From positions 52,181,020 to 52,245,019 of the forward strand of contig OY282607.1 of NCBI GenBank assembly GCA_958298945.1: a stretch of DNA of 64,000 nt, written 5' to 3'. The stretch's first letter is position 1. Each line of letters starts with the position of its first letter. This document shows positions 45,043 to 55,920 of the stretch, one piece after another. Both the position numbers and the translations under genes were made by a program. Below the pieces are notes generated by a model. That model made no database searches. It was given only the letters and a program-made list of their open reading frames with translations, and was not told the DNA's origin. Source of the DNA: Atherix ibis. Its lineage: Eukaryota > Arthropoda > Insecta > Diptera > Athericidae.

Positions 45043-46334
45043 CGAGGGTCATTCAACAAGTACTTAGCCTCACCGCCCGATGGAACTGCTGTCACAAAAG
45101 AAATTTACCATCGTGCAGAACATTCTTTTAGTAGCCTACTGTCAAAGTTTCAGTTGATTCCCTTCATTAGTTTTGTTTTGAGAGCCTTTGAAAGCGAGGG
45201 TATCGGTCGGTTGCACAAAAATGGAAAAAGAACAATATCGTTCGGTGATTAGATTCTTGTTTTTGGAAGGGAAAACGCGCAGCGAAATCAAAGATCGCTT
45301 GGATGCTGTGTATGGTGACTCTTCTCCTTCGATGGCGACCGTCAAGAATTGGTTCAACGAGTTTGTTCGTGGCCGCACGTCGGTTTTTGATGAGCCACGC
45401 CCAGGTGCCCCGAAAACGGCTGCTACGGAGGAAAACGTTAAAAAAGTCCACGATCTCGTGTTGGCAGACCGTCGATTGAAGATTCACGAGATAGCTGAGA
45501 CTGTGGGCATCGCAGTAGGAACGGTGCATCATATTCTACACGAAGAACTGGGCATGAGAAAGCTGCCGGCGCGATAGGTGCCGCGTTTGCTCACACCGGA
45601 AAACCAGCGCAACCGTGAGACCACATCGGCGACGTGTTTGGTGCTGTTTCAGCGCAATCCAGCGGAGTTCTTGCTTCGTTTCGTGACCGTCGACGAAACA
45701 TGGATTCACTGGTGCACACCAGAGACCAAGGAACAGTCGAAACAGTGGACTTCACCCGGCGAACGTGCTCCGAAGAAGGCGAAGACTGTTCGATCGGCCG
45801 GAAAGGTGATGGCCACCGTTTTCTGGGATTCACAAGGTGTGATCCACATCGATTACCTCGAGAAGGGTAAAACAATCACGGGGCACTACTATGCTGACTT
45901 ATTGGGCCGATTTGACGTCGAATTAAAGAAAAAGCGACCCCGCTTTGCGAAGAAAAAAGTGCTGTTCCACCACGACAACGCGCCGGCTCACATCTCCGCC
46001 GTCGCCATGGCCAAATTGGTCGAATTGCGCTACGAATTGCTGCCCCATCCACCGTACTCTCCAGATTTGGCCCCCTGTGACTACTTTTTGTTTCCAAACC
46101 TGAAAAAGTCACTCGACGGCAATAGATTTGGGTCGAATGAGGAGGTCATCGTCGCCACGGAGGCCTATTTTGCTTCCCTCAAGAAAATGTATTTTTAGGA
46201 CGGGTTAAAAAAGTTAGAGCATAGCTGGGCCAAGTGTATCGAGCTTGAAGGAGATTATGTGGAAAAATAAATTGCCACCTTTCCAAAATTTTCGTTTTTC
46301 TTTTGTAGGCTAAGTACTTGTTGAATGACCCTAG
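45043..46334 (+). mobile_element. Mariner element D (1292 bp, best preserved)
   Basis: Flanked by TA (45041-45042 and 46335-46336). The 28-bp inverted termini (45043-45070 and 46307-46334; core AGGGTCATTCAACAAGTACT) differ at one position. Much more GC-rich than its surroundings, with few disabling changes, so it is the youngest DNA transposon in the window. Confidence 0.96.
45221..46270 (+). pseudogene. Mariner transposase (element D), two in-frame stops
   Basis: Start ATG 45221 (MEKEQYRSVIRFLFLEGKTR). The frame holds throughout to TAA at 46268-46270, interrupted only by TAG at 45575-45577, where the family has Trp before VPRLLTP, and TAG at 46196-46198 before DGLKKLEHSW. Order: HTH 1, DEPRPGAPKTA hinge, HTH 2 around EIAETVGIAVGTVHHI, catalytic VDETW (first Asp), HHDNAPAH (second Asp), LAPCDYF (third Asp), with 34 residues between the last two (DD34D). 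Both stops can arise by single changes. No frameshift was found by eye. The segment upstream of 45221 is leader without an ATG. Confidence 0.92.
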
Positions 46335-46336
46335 TA

Positions 46337-47279
46337 TTACACTGATCGTGTGAATGCACGATCTTTGCGTGTAGACGCGCAAATTTCGCTTGTGGCAAAA
46401 ATGTTGAGGGTGAATTTTGACAAACCTGTAAATGATTTAATCGTGCTTGCTCGTATTTATATGACGTCGTTCATGGTGCTGGTTGCGAACTGAGCATTTG
46501 CGCGTCATTTATTTTGAAATTTAACAGTTCCCATATTTACTCTATCTCTGCACGTTCATTCAGTCGTATTTATTTGATGTATTTCGTTAATATGTATTAT
46601 TTAAAATATAAAGTTATTTGAACATATGCAAAATAAAGGTTACTTGATGAAGAAGCAAAAAAATCGTCGCATATAAATTTATAAATAAATGCGTTCGCGT
46701 ATAAATTTATAAATTAAAAGTAAATGTAAATTTTAAATATTTTAAAAAATATATAAAATTTATGCCAAAATAAATCAACGAATTGAAATCATCAAAACAA
46801 ATAATGAATGTAAAAACGTCATTCATAATACAAAGTGAATAAAATTATAATTATTATTGTAAGTATAATTACAATATGATTAGACTGATCATCAAGCGCC
46901 GTATTTTTGTTTGCGGCGAACCTGCACAAACTCATTCACGCGCAAAATTCGTACTTTCTCGCATATAATTTACACTGTCAAAGGTTTAAAAGACGGGAAG
47001 TTTCACCTTTAGATCGTGTATTAGACTCACGCTGTAATCTTAACTTAACACATCCACTTTGCGAAAATGATAATGTTTTCTTCGATCAGCGAGTATTATT
47101 CGTAAATAAATACAGCGAGTATTAAACCGCCTGCATACAACTCTACTTTTCGTACTTCATTTCTTGAGTGACTGCGGCCAATTGTAATGGCTTTTATGCA
47201 TGTTGGCTTCATTCAATGTTTTTTGCAGAGTTGGATATCTAGCTACGTTCGTTTACAGTTCTATTTCTCAAATTTTGTT
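46337..47279. other. No gene identified
   Basis: AT-rich; no conserved coding seen. Confidence 0.45.
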
Positions 47280-47309
47280 TCGAAAGTAGTAACGGAGCAA
47301 GCAGTGATG

Positions 47310-47765
47310 TAATTTCTAGCATCGCATCAAGCAAGAAAAGAAGTACGAAAAATAGCCTCGTGCTTTTGGTGGGACTGGACAGGAATCATCTACTATGAGC
47401 AGCATCCATACGGCCAAACACAAAATTCGGACCTCTACTGTCAACAATTTGACGGTTTGCAGTAAGCGATTGACCAGAAGCAGCCAAATTGGACAACAGG
47501 AGAGATGTTGTGTTCTAGCAAGACAACGCCGGGTCACATACGTCTATAGTGACTCGCCTGAAAATCCGGGAGCTTGGTTGGAAACTTTTGTTGCATCCAC
47601 CTTATAGTTCGGACCTGGAACCATTTTTTTTATCATTACAAAATTGCCTTAGTGATCAGAAATTGGCATCCACAGAAGATTGTCAAAATTGCTTAGTCGA
47701 GTTTTTCCTCAATAGGGACCAGGGCTTTTATGAGAGAAGCATTATGAAGTTGGCAACAAACTATA
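47310..47765 (+). pseudogene. Mariner transposase fragment G
   Basis: Catalytic half of a mariner transposase spread over three frames: GLDRNHLL/ WTGIIYYEQHPYGQTQNSD, then QDNAGSHTSIVTRLKIRELG, WKLLLHPPYSSDLEP (third Asp region, decayed), and TEDCQNCLVEFFLNRDQGFY with ERSIMKL. The N-terminal half is absent and no termini are visible. Confidence 0.75.
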
Positions 47766-47934
47766 AAATAACACTATTCATATTTGAAAAATGGCAACAA
47801 ACTATAAAATAACACGGTTCATATTTTACCCAAATCGGACAATCTGAACCATGTTAAATAAAGTCTTGAAATACGCATAATCCAATATTATTAGACGAGG
47901 TGTGGTAGGGATAGCTGTGAGCATGGGACGCGAA

Positions 47935-48240
47935 AGAATTCTTCAGCGTCTCATGCCTCTATAGTCCACAGCTCCCCATAGTACGGAGCTACTCTCTCCG
48001 AAAAGACTCCACAATGCAGTCAATAACTGGAACAGATGTTGTATTAAGGTGCGTCGTTGTATCCTTGAATCGAAATAAACATTCTTCAAGCCCGTCCAAC
48101 TGTAGTCTGTAGATAGAGAGGCATTAATTTTATTTTTCAATTGAAATGGCGGTGTTACGTGAAACCAGATCATCCGAACGCTGAGATTTTCCCAATGTAT
48201 GTGTAAGTGGATCAATTTCTTGTCCAATGAAGTTGCTTAG
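47935..48240 (-). pseudogene. Possible LINE RNase H remnant
   Basis: Minus strand reads GVFSERVAPYYGELWTIEA near 47950-48005, resembling KAQYYGELWAIKA at 16.89 kb, where it precedes an I-like RNase H. The two share the phrase CACAGCTC(C/T)CCATAGTAC on the plus strand. The rest of the segment is not aligned. Confidence 0.35.
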
Positions 48241-48869
48241 GTCTAGAATTGTTTTTGGATGATCGGCATTCAGGTTTCCTTGGCGACAAATTCATATCAG
48301 CGTTTCCTGAGATTATTTGATCACGGAATTTAGTGCACAACAAATCGATGTTTTGATGTATGTGTATGTGTTGTGTGGTTTGGAGCGCCGCATTGTTGAA
48401 AGTAAAGCTCAATTATTTCATATAGTTCCTTAAAGTATCACGATATTGTTCAGAATTCACCGGAATGGCTCCTTCACGATCATTTTCGAAGCAGAATGAC
48501 CCAATGATTACATCAGCTCAAAAGCCCCACCGAAAGTGACTTTTTTAAGATGCATCGGTTTTTTGTAAATGACATGAGGGTTTTTTGAGACCCAGAAAAA
48601 ACAATTTTGTTACTTAGTTTTCGCTGTAAAAAACATCACGTGTGTATTTTGAGTTAATTTTCAAATTTGAAAAAAAAAACAGATGTCCCACCTTATGTGC
48701 AGTTATTATCGCTTTCACTGTCATAATCCAAGATGGTACATCAAAGTACATACACAACTATGAAATTGCAAGTGTGAATGCGCGTGCTATTTAAAAGATT
48801 AGAAGAATTCTGCAAAACGTCACTAGATACTGAAATACTTTCGAACATTAAAACGAATAATTTTTTTTT
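48241..48869. other. No gene identified
   Basis: No recognised coding or repeat. 48430-48560 may be part of an older element. Confidence 0.4.
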
Positions 48870-49350
48870 TATATACGTAAATACTTCAAAAAAGATTTCA
48901 CGTGCACTTTCCGATAAATGGCAAAATAACCACTTTAAAAACAACAAAAGTATGCAAGCATTTCGGTATGCTACCACTTACATGGAGACTGGCGTGTTTA
49001 AAAACTCTCCGAAAGTCTACTAAATTGAGGCGCTTAATATTTAATTGGTATTTACGAAATAAATAATAAACCTAAAATACAATTCAATTTCATATCAAAA
49101 GATTGTACAAAAAATAAAAATTGTCTGTCCTTCTGTTTAAATTGTATTTTTGTTTCCAATAAGTGCATTAAAATGAATATAAATTATGCTTTTAGAATAC
49201 AATAAATTTCTATTACGAAAACTAGATGTCAGTGGGTGTCTATTACGAAAACTAGATGTCTACACAAAAGTATGCAAGCGTTACGATTTCTCGCCGCTTT
49301 TGCAATAATTCGAAAATCTGACGTACACGGGCCTATTCTTTAATCTAAGG
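48870..49350. repeat. Dispersed repeat R4, copy 2
   Basis: Aligns with 33390-33850 and 33960-34110 (CAACAAAAGTATGCAAGCAT, GTGTTTAAAAACTCTCCGAA, TTTCTATTACGAAAACTAGA). Contains a local duplication of the phrase TTACGAAAACTAGATGTC (49214 and 49240). It lacks the long left arm seen at 33324. Confidence 0.75.
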
Positions 49351-49417
49351 AAAAACACCTTATATTGGACATTTTTTTTTTTTTTTTTTTTGTTATTTGA
49401 CAGGTTTCATTTCTACA

Positions 49418-49640
49418 TTATACATTATACACATAGTCATGAGACACAGTCGCTCCTATGGAGCATATAGCGGCACAGAGAATACACGTCTCTAATTGGT
49501 GGTAGATGGCTTCTTTATTGGCGTCATCCTCTACTTCAGTTGGGGCATAGATTTGCACGATGGTGATGTTTCGGAACTTCGAGTGGAGCCTGGCTGTCAG
49601 AAGGCGGCCGGAGACCGGTTTGTAGCCCATTTATATTGGA
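49418..49640 (-). pseudogene. LINE endonuclease-domain fragment (RTE/CR1-like)
   Basis: Minus strand reads GYKPVSGRLLTARLHSKFRN, then ITIVQIYAPTEVEDDANKEA and IYHQLE. This is the ITIVQ.YAPTE motif region of apurinic-like endonucleases from non-LTR elements. Only about 60 residues remain, ending at a poly-A/T boundary near 49400. Confidence 0.65.
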
Positions 49641-49694
49641 CATTAGGAGAGTTATTTTTTTTAGTGAATGGGATGAGCAATAACGAAAAGTTCC

Positions 49695-50083
49695 AATTAA
49701 ATGCTTTCTGGCCAGAGAAGAACTTCAGAAATTGCTGATTTCTAAAACTTTACGGTATTAAGATTAGAGTGAATTTTTTGCTAAAATTTTATTAAAAAAA
49801 CTATGTTTTCTCAAAAGAATTTTTATAGAAAATAGAGTCTGACATTTTTTTTTATTGTAAAAGTAGAAAGGATTAATAGACTTTCAAAGATTTATAAACT
49901 CATTCTGAATTTTCAGACTCTTATTTTTCTTTCAACATTGTACATTCAAGATGAGTCCTACATCACTACTAACAAAAAGAGCAATTTTATCAATTCATTT
50001 TAGTTTATTTACGATTTAAATAAAGTTCAATTTTATTTCAGAGAATTCTATTTAGTTTCTTTCAATTTTACTTGAAATTTAAG
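49695..50083. repeat. Dispersed repeat R2, copy 2
   Basis: Aligns with 23056-23410 from CCAGAGAAGAACTTCAGAAA to TTTACTTGAAATTTAAG. Confidence 0.8.
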
Positions 50084-50950
50084 TTAAGCAAGAAACTTCT
50101 GCAATAATTATCTGACTTACGGGCCTATCCAGGTATTCTTTAATCTAAGTAGCAACTACAAAACACCTGAAACTTGATTCATTTTAATTGAGTATATTTG
50201 CTTCATTCATTTATAATTTTGAATCATTTTCCAAAAACTTACGCTGCCAACAATTAAGTTTCATTTGAATTGAGCTCACTAGGCATGCAGATGAGCTAGT
50301 CAACAACAAGAGTTCACATCGGCTTTGGTTTACATTTTCTTCCATTGACCTATTCAAACCTAGTTCACAGTTATTATTTTTGTGAAATTTGAATATGCAC
50401 GAAAATATTTTTGATAGCTAAAATTTTTCAAAGCACAATTTCCATGTGAATTTATTAATAAAAATAGTAGAAATGATGGGAAATTTGTATGGGAAACCAA
50501 AAAAAATAAGATAACTACAAAAGTGAGAACCAACTGTCAAAATATGATTTTAAATATATTTTAACAAAAACCGAACATTTCTTTGGAACGTAAATTCACG
50601 AAAATTTAGGAAATAATAACCAATCACGTAAAATTCATCGAAAATAATAGAAGCCATCTACTGGGGTGGATCTCGAAAACTTCGCGTTTTTTATTGCTAC
50701 TCAATTTGTTTCCTATATTATCAGAAATAATATCATTTTAATTTTTTTTATTTGCCTGGAATATTAAAAAAAAATTAGTAAGTTACTTTCATAACATTAG
50801 TCTAAAATAATAGCGATCGAAAATATTCTTTTGGAAAAAATTTTTATTTATTATACTTTCTATTGCTGATAAAATTTTAAAGAAAATTTCACTTACAAGT
50901 ATGTAAATTTATATACTATTAGGAGGAATACCTATGAGTTCTTGAAAATA
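50084..50950. other. R4-like tail, then unassigned AT-rich DNA
   Basis: 50105-50150 carries GGGCCTATCCAGGTATTCTT plus TAATCTAAG, the end phrase of repeat R4. Repeat R2 copy 2 and the endonuclease scrap thus sit between two R4 ends, which suggests nested insertion. The rest is AT-rich with no gene seen. Confidence 0.45.
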
Positions 50951-51913
50951 TTGGGTTGAAAAGTAATTTCGTTTTTTCCCAACAGAGGACTGAAGTGTAT
51001 TTTTTCACAACCAACTTCACACTTAAGCCGCATAGTCATATGTATTTTGACAGCTGGAATAGCTAGGCTTGGTTGTGGAAAAATTCAAATGATTCTGCAC
51101 AGTAGTTTTTGGTTGATACCCTTTTAAATATGGAAAGTGAAAAACAGCATTTTGTTAGGTTTAATCTCAAAGCTCGACATATGGGTTCCTCATCTTCTTA
51201 CGGACAAAAATTTGAGCCGTCACATTGACGTTTGTGATTTGCTTCTCAAACGCCAAGAAAATGATCCATTTTTGAAGCGTATCATCACTAGGGACCAGAA
51301 ATGAGTTGTCTACAGCAATGTTAAGCACAAAAGATCCTGGAGTAGAAAAGATGAACCGTCTCAAAGCATTTCGAAAGCCAATATTTATCAAAAAAAGGTT
51401 ATGCAATTTGTTTGGTGGGATTTCAAAGGAATCGTTTATTTTGAGCTTCTACCGAGCAACACAACGATCAGTTCTGAAGTGTACTGTCATCAGTTGGACA
51501 AATTGAATGAATCACTTAAAGAAAAAAGGCCAGACTTGGTATAGTGTTCCAACAGGATAATGCGAAACCACATACAAGTTTGACCACTCGGCAAAAGCTT
51601 TTAGAGCTTGGGTGGGATATACTGCCACACCCACCATACTCTCCAGACCTAGCACCTTCCGATTATCATTTGGTCCAGTCTCTACAAAATTTTTAGACGG
51701 TAAAATGTTGAATTCAAATGAGGAAGGTCAAAAATCACTTGCATCAGTTTTTTGCCAGTAAAGAACAAACATTTTATGACCATGGAATCATGCTACTGCC
51801 AGAAAGATGGCAAGGGGTATTGAATCAGACCGGACAATATTTAATTGAATTAAATATTAATTCACAATAAGAAAATCGTCTTTCATTTTTATTAAAAAAA
51901 ACAAACAACCCAA
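50951..51913 (+). mobile_element. Mariner element, family A copy 4 (internally deleted)
   Basis: 963 bp, flanked by TA (50949-50950 and 51914-51915). Left end TTGGGTTGAAAAGTAATTTC, right end ...AAACAACCCAA with the inner half of the terminus lost. Transposase start ATG at 51130 (MESEKQH), then a deletion fuses it to the second HTH end. Remaining blocks: VPHLLTD, DVCDLLLKRQENDPF, KKVMQFVWWDFKG, QQDNAKPHTSLTTRQKL and PSDYHLV, in several frames. Non-functional. Confidence 0.9.
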
Positions 51914-51966
51914 TAGTATACTACTGATTAAAATTCTTCCATATAAAATAACCTTTTGTTCAGAGA

Positions 51967-52155
51967 TTGTGGAGTATTTAAGGGTTTGTAGAGTAACAGT
52001 CATACCAACATTTAAAAAGCTTTGCCGAAAGGTCCAGAAAGATCTGATAACTGTGGCGGCTCTATCATCCTATTCAAAGATCCCTTCAGCTATTGCGTTG
52101 CACAAGGATACTGAACGAAGCGAGCATGCTTGGGGTCATTATCTAGCTGAAAGGT
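51967..52155 (+). CDS. Possible exon or transposon relic, unidentified
   Basis: Open for 63 codons between a pyrimidine-rich acceptor (CCTTTTGTTCAG, ending at 51964) and a donor (AAAG|GTAAAG at 52156). Reads IVEYLRVCRVTVIPTFKKLC, then RKVQKDLITVAALSSYSKIP and SAIALHKDTERSEHAWGHYL. Composition is protein-like and more GC-rich than its surroundings. No ATG opens it. Unknown family; mariner copy A4 ends just 50 bp upstream. Confidence 0.35.
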
Positions 52156-52724
52156 AAAGGCGTTTTTTAAAATTATATTTTTCCAAAGGAATAACGTGCA
52201 TCTTCAATATATCCTTGTGTTCTTCCATCTTCGTAAGTTTTCCTGTTGTACTAACAAGACCTCCATTTGAATGTCATCAAAAATATTTCCCATATTTCAA
52301 CTCTCCAGCAACCTGCTCCGAATGTGCCGCCGAACAATCATTCACTAATCCAAAAATTGAATCACTTTAAGGGAGTTTTTGCCGATTTCAACACTTTTCC
52401 TTACGCGTAAACGATACAAAGATTTTCTTGCCGCTACTTACTCTATCACACGTGTCTTCCTCAATTGACGCTTCATTGTGCTCTCGCGAATTTCTGGATT
52501 TGAACCCGTTTTATTGAAATTACGATTTAGGCGTATTGAGTTTATTTTTTAAAATTAAAAGTTGGCTGATTGAAAAAAACACTTTCCTATTTATACAAAA
52601 TGCACATAAATACAGGTAATAATTAAATGGCGATTATCGACAGTTCCGAAAAGAGCTAAACATTTCGAAAATAGTTTGAATTCGAAATTTTCGTTTTGTT
52701 AATAATAGATAAATTGCAAAAATA
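52156..52724. other. No gene identified
   Basis: 52190-52520 has more even base composition than its surroundings and could be linked to the exon-like stretch to its left, but shows no long frame. Confidence 0.4.
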
Positions 52725-53241
52725 TAGGGTGGTTCTTCTAGCGGTTCTAAATTTTAAAGTTCCATTTTAAAAAGTAAATAAAAAAAAACTAGTGTATATT
52801 TTTTCAAATTTCCGGTTTTATTAAAAAGATTGAACCTTGAAATTTAAGACTGAAACACAACATCATTAAAATGACTGGCCACGGCTGGCCTTACAGTACC
52901 CCATTCGCTCGACCCATTTTTTCAGTACATTTTCGATTGTCTGGGCCTGTATTTCTTTAATAGCAACTTTGATTTCGTGTTTCAAGGCCTCAATTATCTC
53001 TGGATGGCTTGCGTAACATTTATCCTTAACGACAGAAAATAATCCAACGGTCTCAAATCACAGCTCCGAGGCGGCCAATTGACATCAGAATTTCGGTTTT
53101 CGAAAGTTTTCAATATTTCCCAGTTTTCTGGGAAATTTAAAAAAACAATCTTTCTAAAAAAACCGGAAATTTAAAAAAAATATACACTAGTTTTTAAATG
53201 GTCCACCATTTTAAAATGGAACTTTCATATGGTCCACCCTA
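52725..53241 (-). mobile_element. Deleted Tc1/mariner-type element with long inverted termini
   Basis: 517 bp with TA on each side. Termini begin TAGGGTGG and extend inward for roughly 80-90 bp with gaps (second matching blocks AAAGTTCCATTTTAAAA and ACTAGTGTATATTTTTT). Inside, the minus strand keeps the transposase C-terminus: PPRSCDLRPLDYFLS (third Asp region), then VVKDKCYASHPEIIEALKHE and ENVLKKWVERMGYCKASRG. It is of the same broad transposase type as elements E and F. Confidence 0.85.
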
Positions 53242-53289
53242 TATATATTTTTTTTTCAAAAAGAAGTAAAAAATACCCGAACTATTTAT

Positions 53290-53480
53290 AAAAATAAAAC
53301 TTTTTTTTTATCTGCAACTACAATTGTATTGTAACAAGCAGATTTACATAACATTTTAATTAACAATCTTGTGCATCATAAAGTGGGAGTAAACACCCAT
53401 CGGTGTTTCTCCAACTAACGGAAGTTAGATTCCTCTAGAAAATCTCTAAGCCATTGTCTTTTTAGTCTCCGATGAGTGTT
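53290..53480 (-). pseudogene. Jockey-type LINE 3' end remnant
   Basis: Shares with 40660-40750 the phrases CAAGCAGATTTA(C/T)ATAA and CCATCGG(T/A)GTTTC(T/C)(C/T), there located downstream of a jockey RT C-terminus. Only the last residues (LEKHRWVFTP-like) and 3' UTR remain. Confidence 0.45.
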
Positions 53481-54430
53481 TCCTGAGAGGGAAGTACAGG
53501 ACAATTCTCTCACAACTGGATTATGATGATAGGATAAACGAGAGTGTAATTTTTGATATCGGGAAATGCACAGGTCACATTTAGATCACGATGTATTACG
53601 TTGTTCTCAATAAAATGCAGATTTTCATTCAAAATAATTATAATTATTAAATATTACTTATACTCATTTTTTTATCATATCCCAACTTCAGCGTCTTGGC
53701 CATAGTTCAAAATGAAAACATGATACCAACTTAGAAATATTGTGTCAAAATATTCTTACTGAATATAAAATTTTTATTCACTTCTTATCAATATTTACGT
53801 AAATAAAAGTGAAGTCATTAGATTTAGTTGGTACCGTTTTAATAAGCGTGTAATGGAATTTTTGTTCATGTTTAAATACTGCCAGCTGTGATTTTTTTGA
53901 AATTTTACATAACATTATTTATTAGACATTTTTAGTTGATAGCGCCGAAAATTATGCGTTTTCGATTACTTTAATAAACAAATATTTGTTTTGTATTACG
54001 ATAGATGTATACATTCTGTTTTGGCAACATTGCCAAATATTATTTCTTTCTACTGAGTTCATAGAAATTCCGTTGCGATAACCGAATACCTTTAATAATG
54101 TCAATATTTATGGTGTCAACTAAAGAAGAAATACAACACAATTATTTTGCTTGATTAAATTTCCTTTTTAGGTAATGTTTTCATGAGAAAAGACGTGTTA
54201 AAAAGACATTTTTTAAATGACAAAAACATTTTTTAATTTTTTTATATATAATTTTACGTAAAACAGACCACAAAAAAGGCAACACCAATTAGCACTAGTC
54301 GCATATTATTATATTTTGGGGTCAAGGGTCGTAGCCGATAATAACATAGAGGAAGAAATCCAACAGGCTCTACTTCAGTCAGTCTAAATTATTTCGCCCA
54401 AAACTTTTGACCATAACATCGTAACTACTG
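53481..54430. other. No gene identified
   Basis: AT-rich; nothing conserved seen. Confidence 0.45.
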
Positions 54431-54439
54431 CTGTTCAAG

Positions 54440-54780
54440 ACACTAATCTACGAAAACTTGGATTCGCCGCAAAAACCATTACGAAATCTTATCAGCGTTC
54501 GAGGGAAGGATCCTTTGAAACATTTTCGGCACCCTACATGAAAATGCACTATTAGGGAGTCTAGTTAACAACGAGATCCTGGAGCGTGGATAAAATTACG
54601 CTCAATAGACTATGGTGGGCTGGACACTTAATTCGTATAATTGAGAAAGATCCTGATTGGAAAGTCTACAGTGGGTCCATTTATGGTCTGAGTAGACGAT
54701 GTAGCACTGTCTTCGGTGAAGCGATGGTGTTAGCCAGGACGGTAAAAACATGCTAGGAGTGTCGACCTGGAAAACCGATG
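54440..54780 (+). pseudogene. LINE RT C-terminal remnant (WAGH motif)
   Basis: Reads LNRLWWAGHLIRIIEKDPDW then KVYSGSIYGLSRRC. This matches the RL.WAGH..R block found near the C-terminus of RTE/CR1-like non-LTR polymerases. Surrounding frames are broken. Confidence 0.55.
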
Positions 54781-55210
54781 CGTGAACCCAGGATGTCTAG
54801 AGTCCTTCGATGCAGTACACCTAGACCGGACTTGATCGAAACAAGATGTGTGTCCACTATGCGCCATCGACACCACATGTGTGTTCATAGCATTAGCTAG
54901 ATGGTTGACTTTACCTTATCTATCAACGGTGTAAGTATATTGACAGATTGTTGCTTGGTTGTTAAGGTCGATTATTCGACCAATCCTTCCATCAAGTCCC
55001 TGTGCAATGATGTTCATGACTTTATCTTACGCTTAACTAATTATCCACTTGAGAGTGTTTTCAGTATCTAGACAGTGTTTTTATATAATTCTCAACGACA
55101 GATAAAACCGCTATCACTCAAAAGTCATTAGGACCACAGAACTAAAAAAGACAATAGCGTCAGTGGGCATTTTAATAAACAATATTGTACTTATACATAA
55201 AGATTCCTTG

Positions 55211-55512
55211 TCGTAACCCAATGAGCATAGTACAAACCGAAGTACTCTCAAAACAAAAATTGGTACCACGGGAATCGGGGTGACCCATGGTGTTAAAACA
55301 CACTGTGTCCGACAATGGTGAGGCGCCTTAGGCAGCAACGTGGTAGAGGTGGTCAATTACCATATCGCGGGTACAACCTCCGGTTTGCTGGTGAGAGATA
55401 CTGGTAATTATATAGGGCGCTGTCACTGCTTATGACAGTAGAGGTTTAGATAGGACTCGCTACTAACAGTTGGAGTAATCAGCTTAAAACTGGCAATGGT
55501 GGTGCGTTGATT
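55211..55512 (+). mobile_element. R1-like LINE 3' UTR, copy 3
   Basis: Carries ACTCTCAAAACAAAAATTGG, CGGGAATCGGGGTGACCCAT, GCAGCAACGTGGTAG and GAGATACTGGTAATTATATA. It breaks off before the usual 3' end. Confidence 0.7.
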
Positions 55513-55726
55513 AAATTTGATTTTTTGAAGTGCTTCGAGGATTGGAAAAACGTTGGCACAAGTGTATAATATCTGGTGGGGATTACTTTGAAGGGGACAA
55601 AATAGATATTCACGAATAAATAAATAATTTTTGAAAAAACACAAAATACGTGATACTTTTTGAACAGACCTCGTATATTGAATGAGTCTGAGAGTAATTC
55701 AACTGCTTTTATCTGACTTCACACTT

Positions 55727-55920
55727 TTATCTGGTCATGATCAACCTAGTCAGTCTTATTAGTTTGGTTAGAATACCAAATTCTCTAGTGTTGCTGTGAA
55801 GTTTTACTCTGGTTATGATATCATAGGCGACCCTTAGATAGATAAAAAAAATCGCGGAGCTGCAGTCCAGATTCTCCATTAATTGCCGCAGAGTCTTTGG
55901 TATTTTGAAATAATACCAGT
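55727..55920 (-). pseudogene. LINE reverse transcriptase palm fragment
   Basis: Minus strand reads TLRQLMENLDCSSAIFFIYL, then RVAYDIITRVKLHSNTREFG and ILTKLIRLTRL. This matches the RT block FIDF..AYD.V.R..L......G.P.KLI.L, with the first catalytic Asp at AYD. Upstream residues are not RT-like. Confidence 0.65.

Noticed and set aside
45591..46112. Long frames on the minus strand inside mariner D
   Set aside because: Shadows of the GC-rich transposase gene on the opposite strand.
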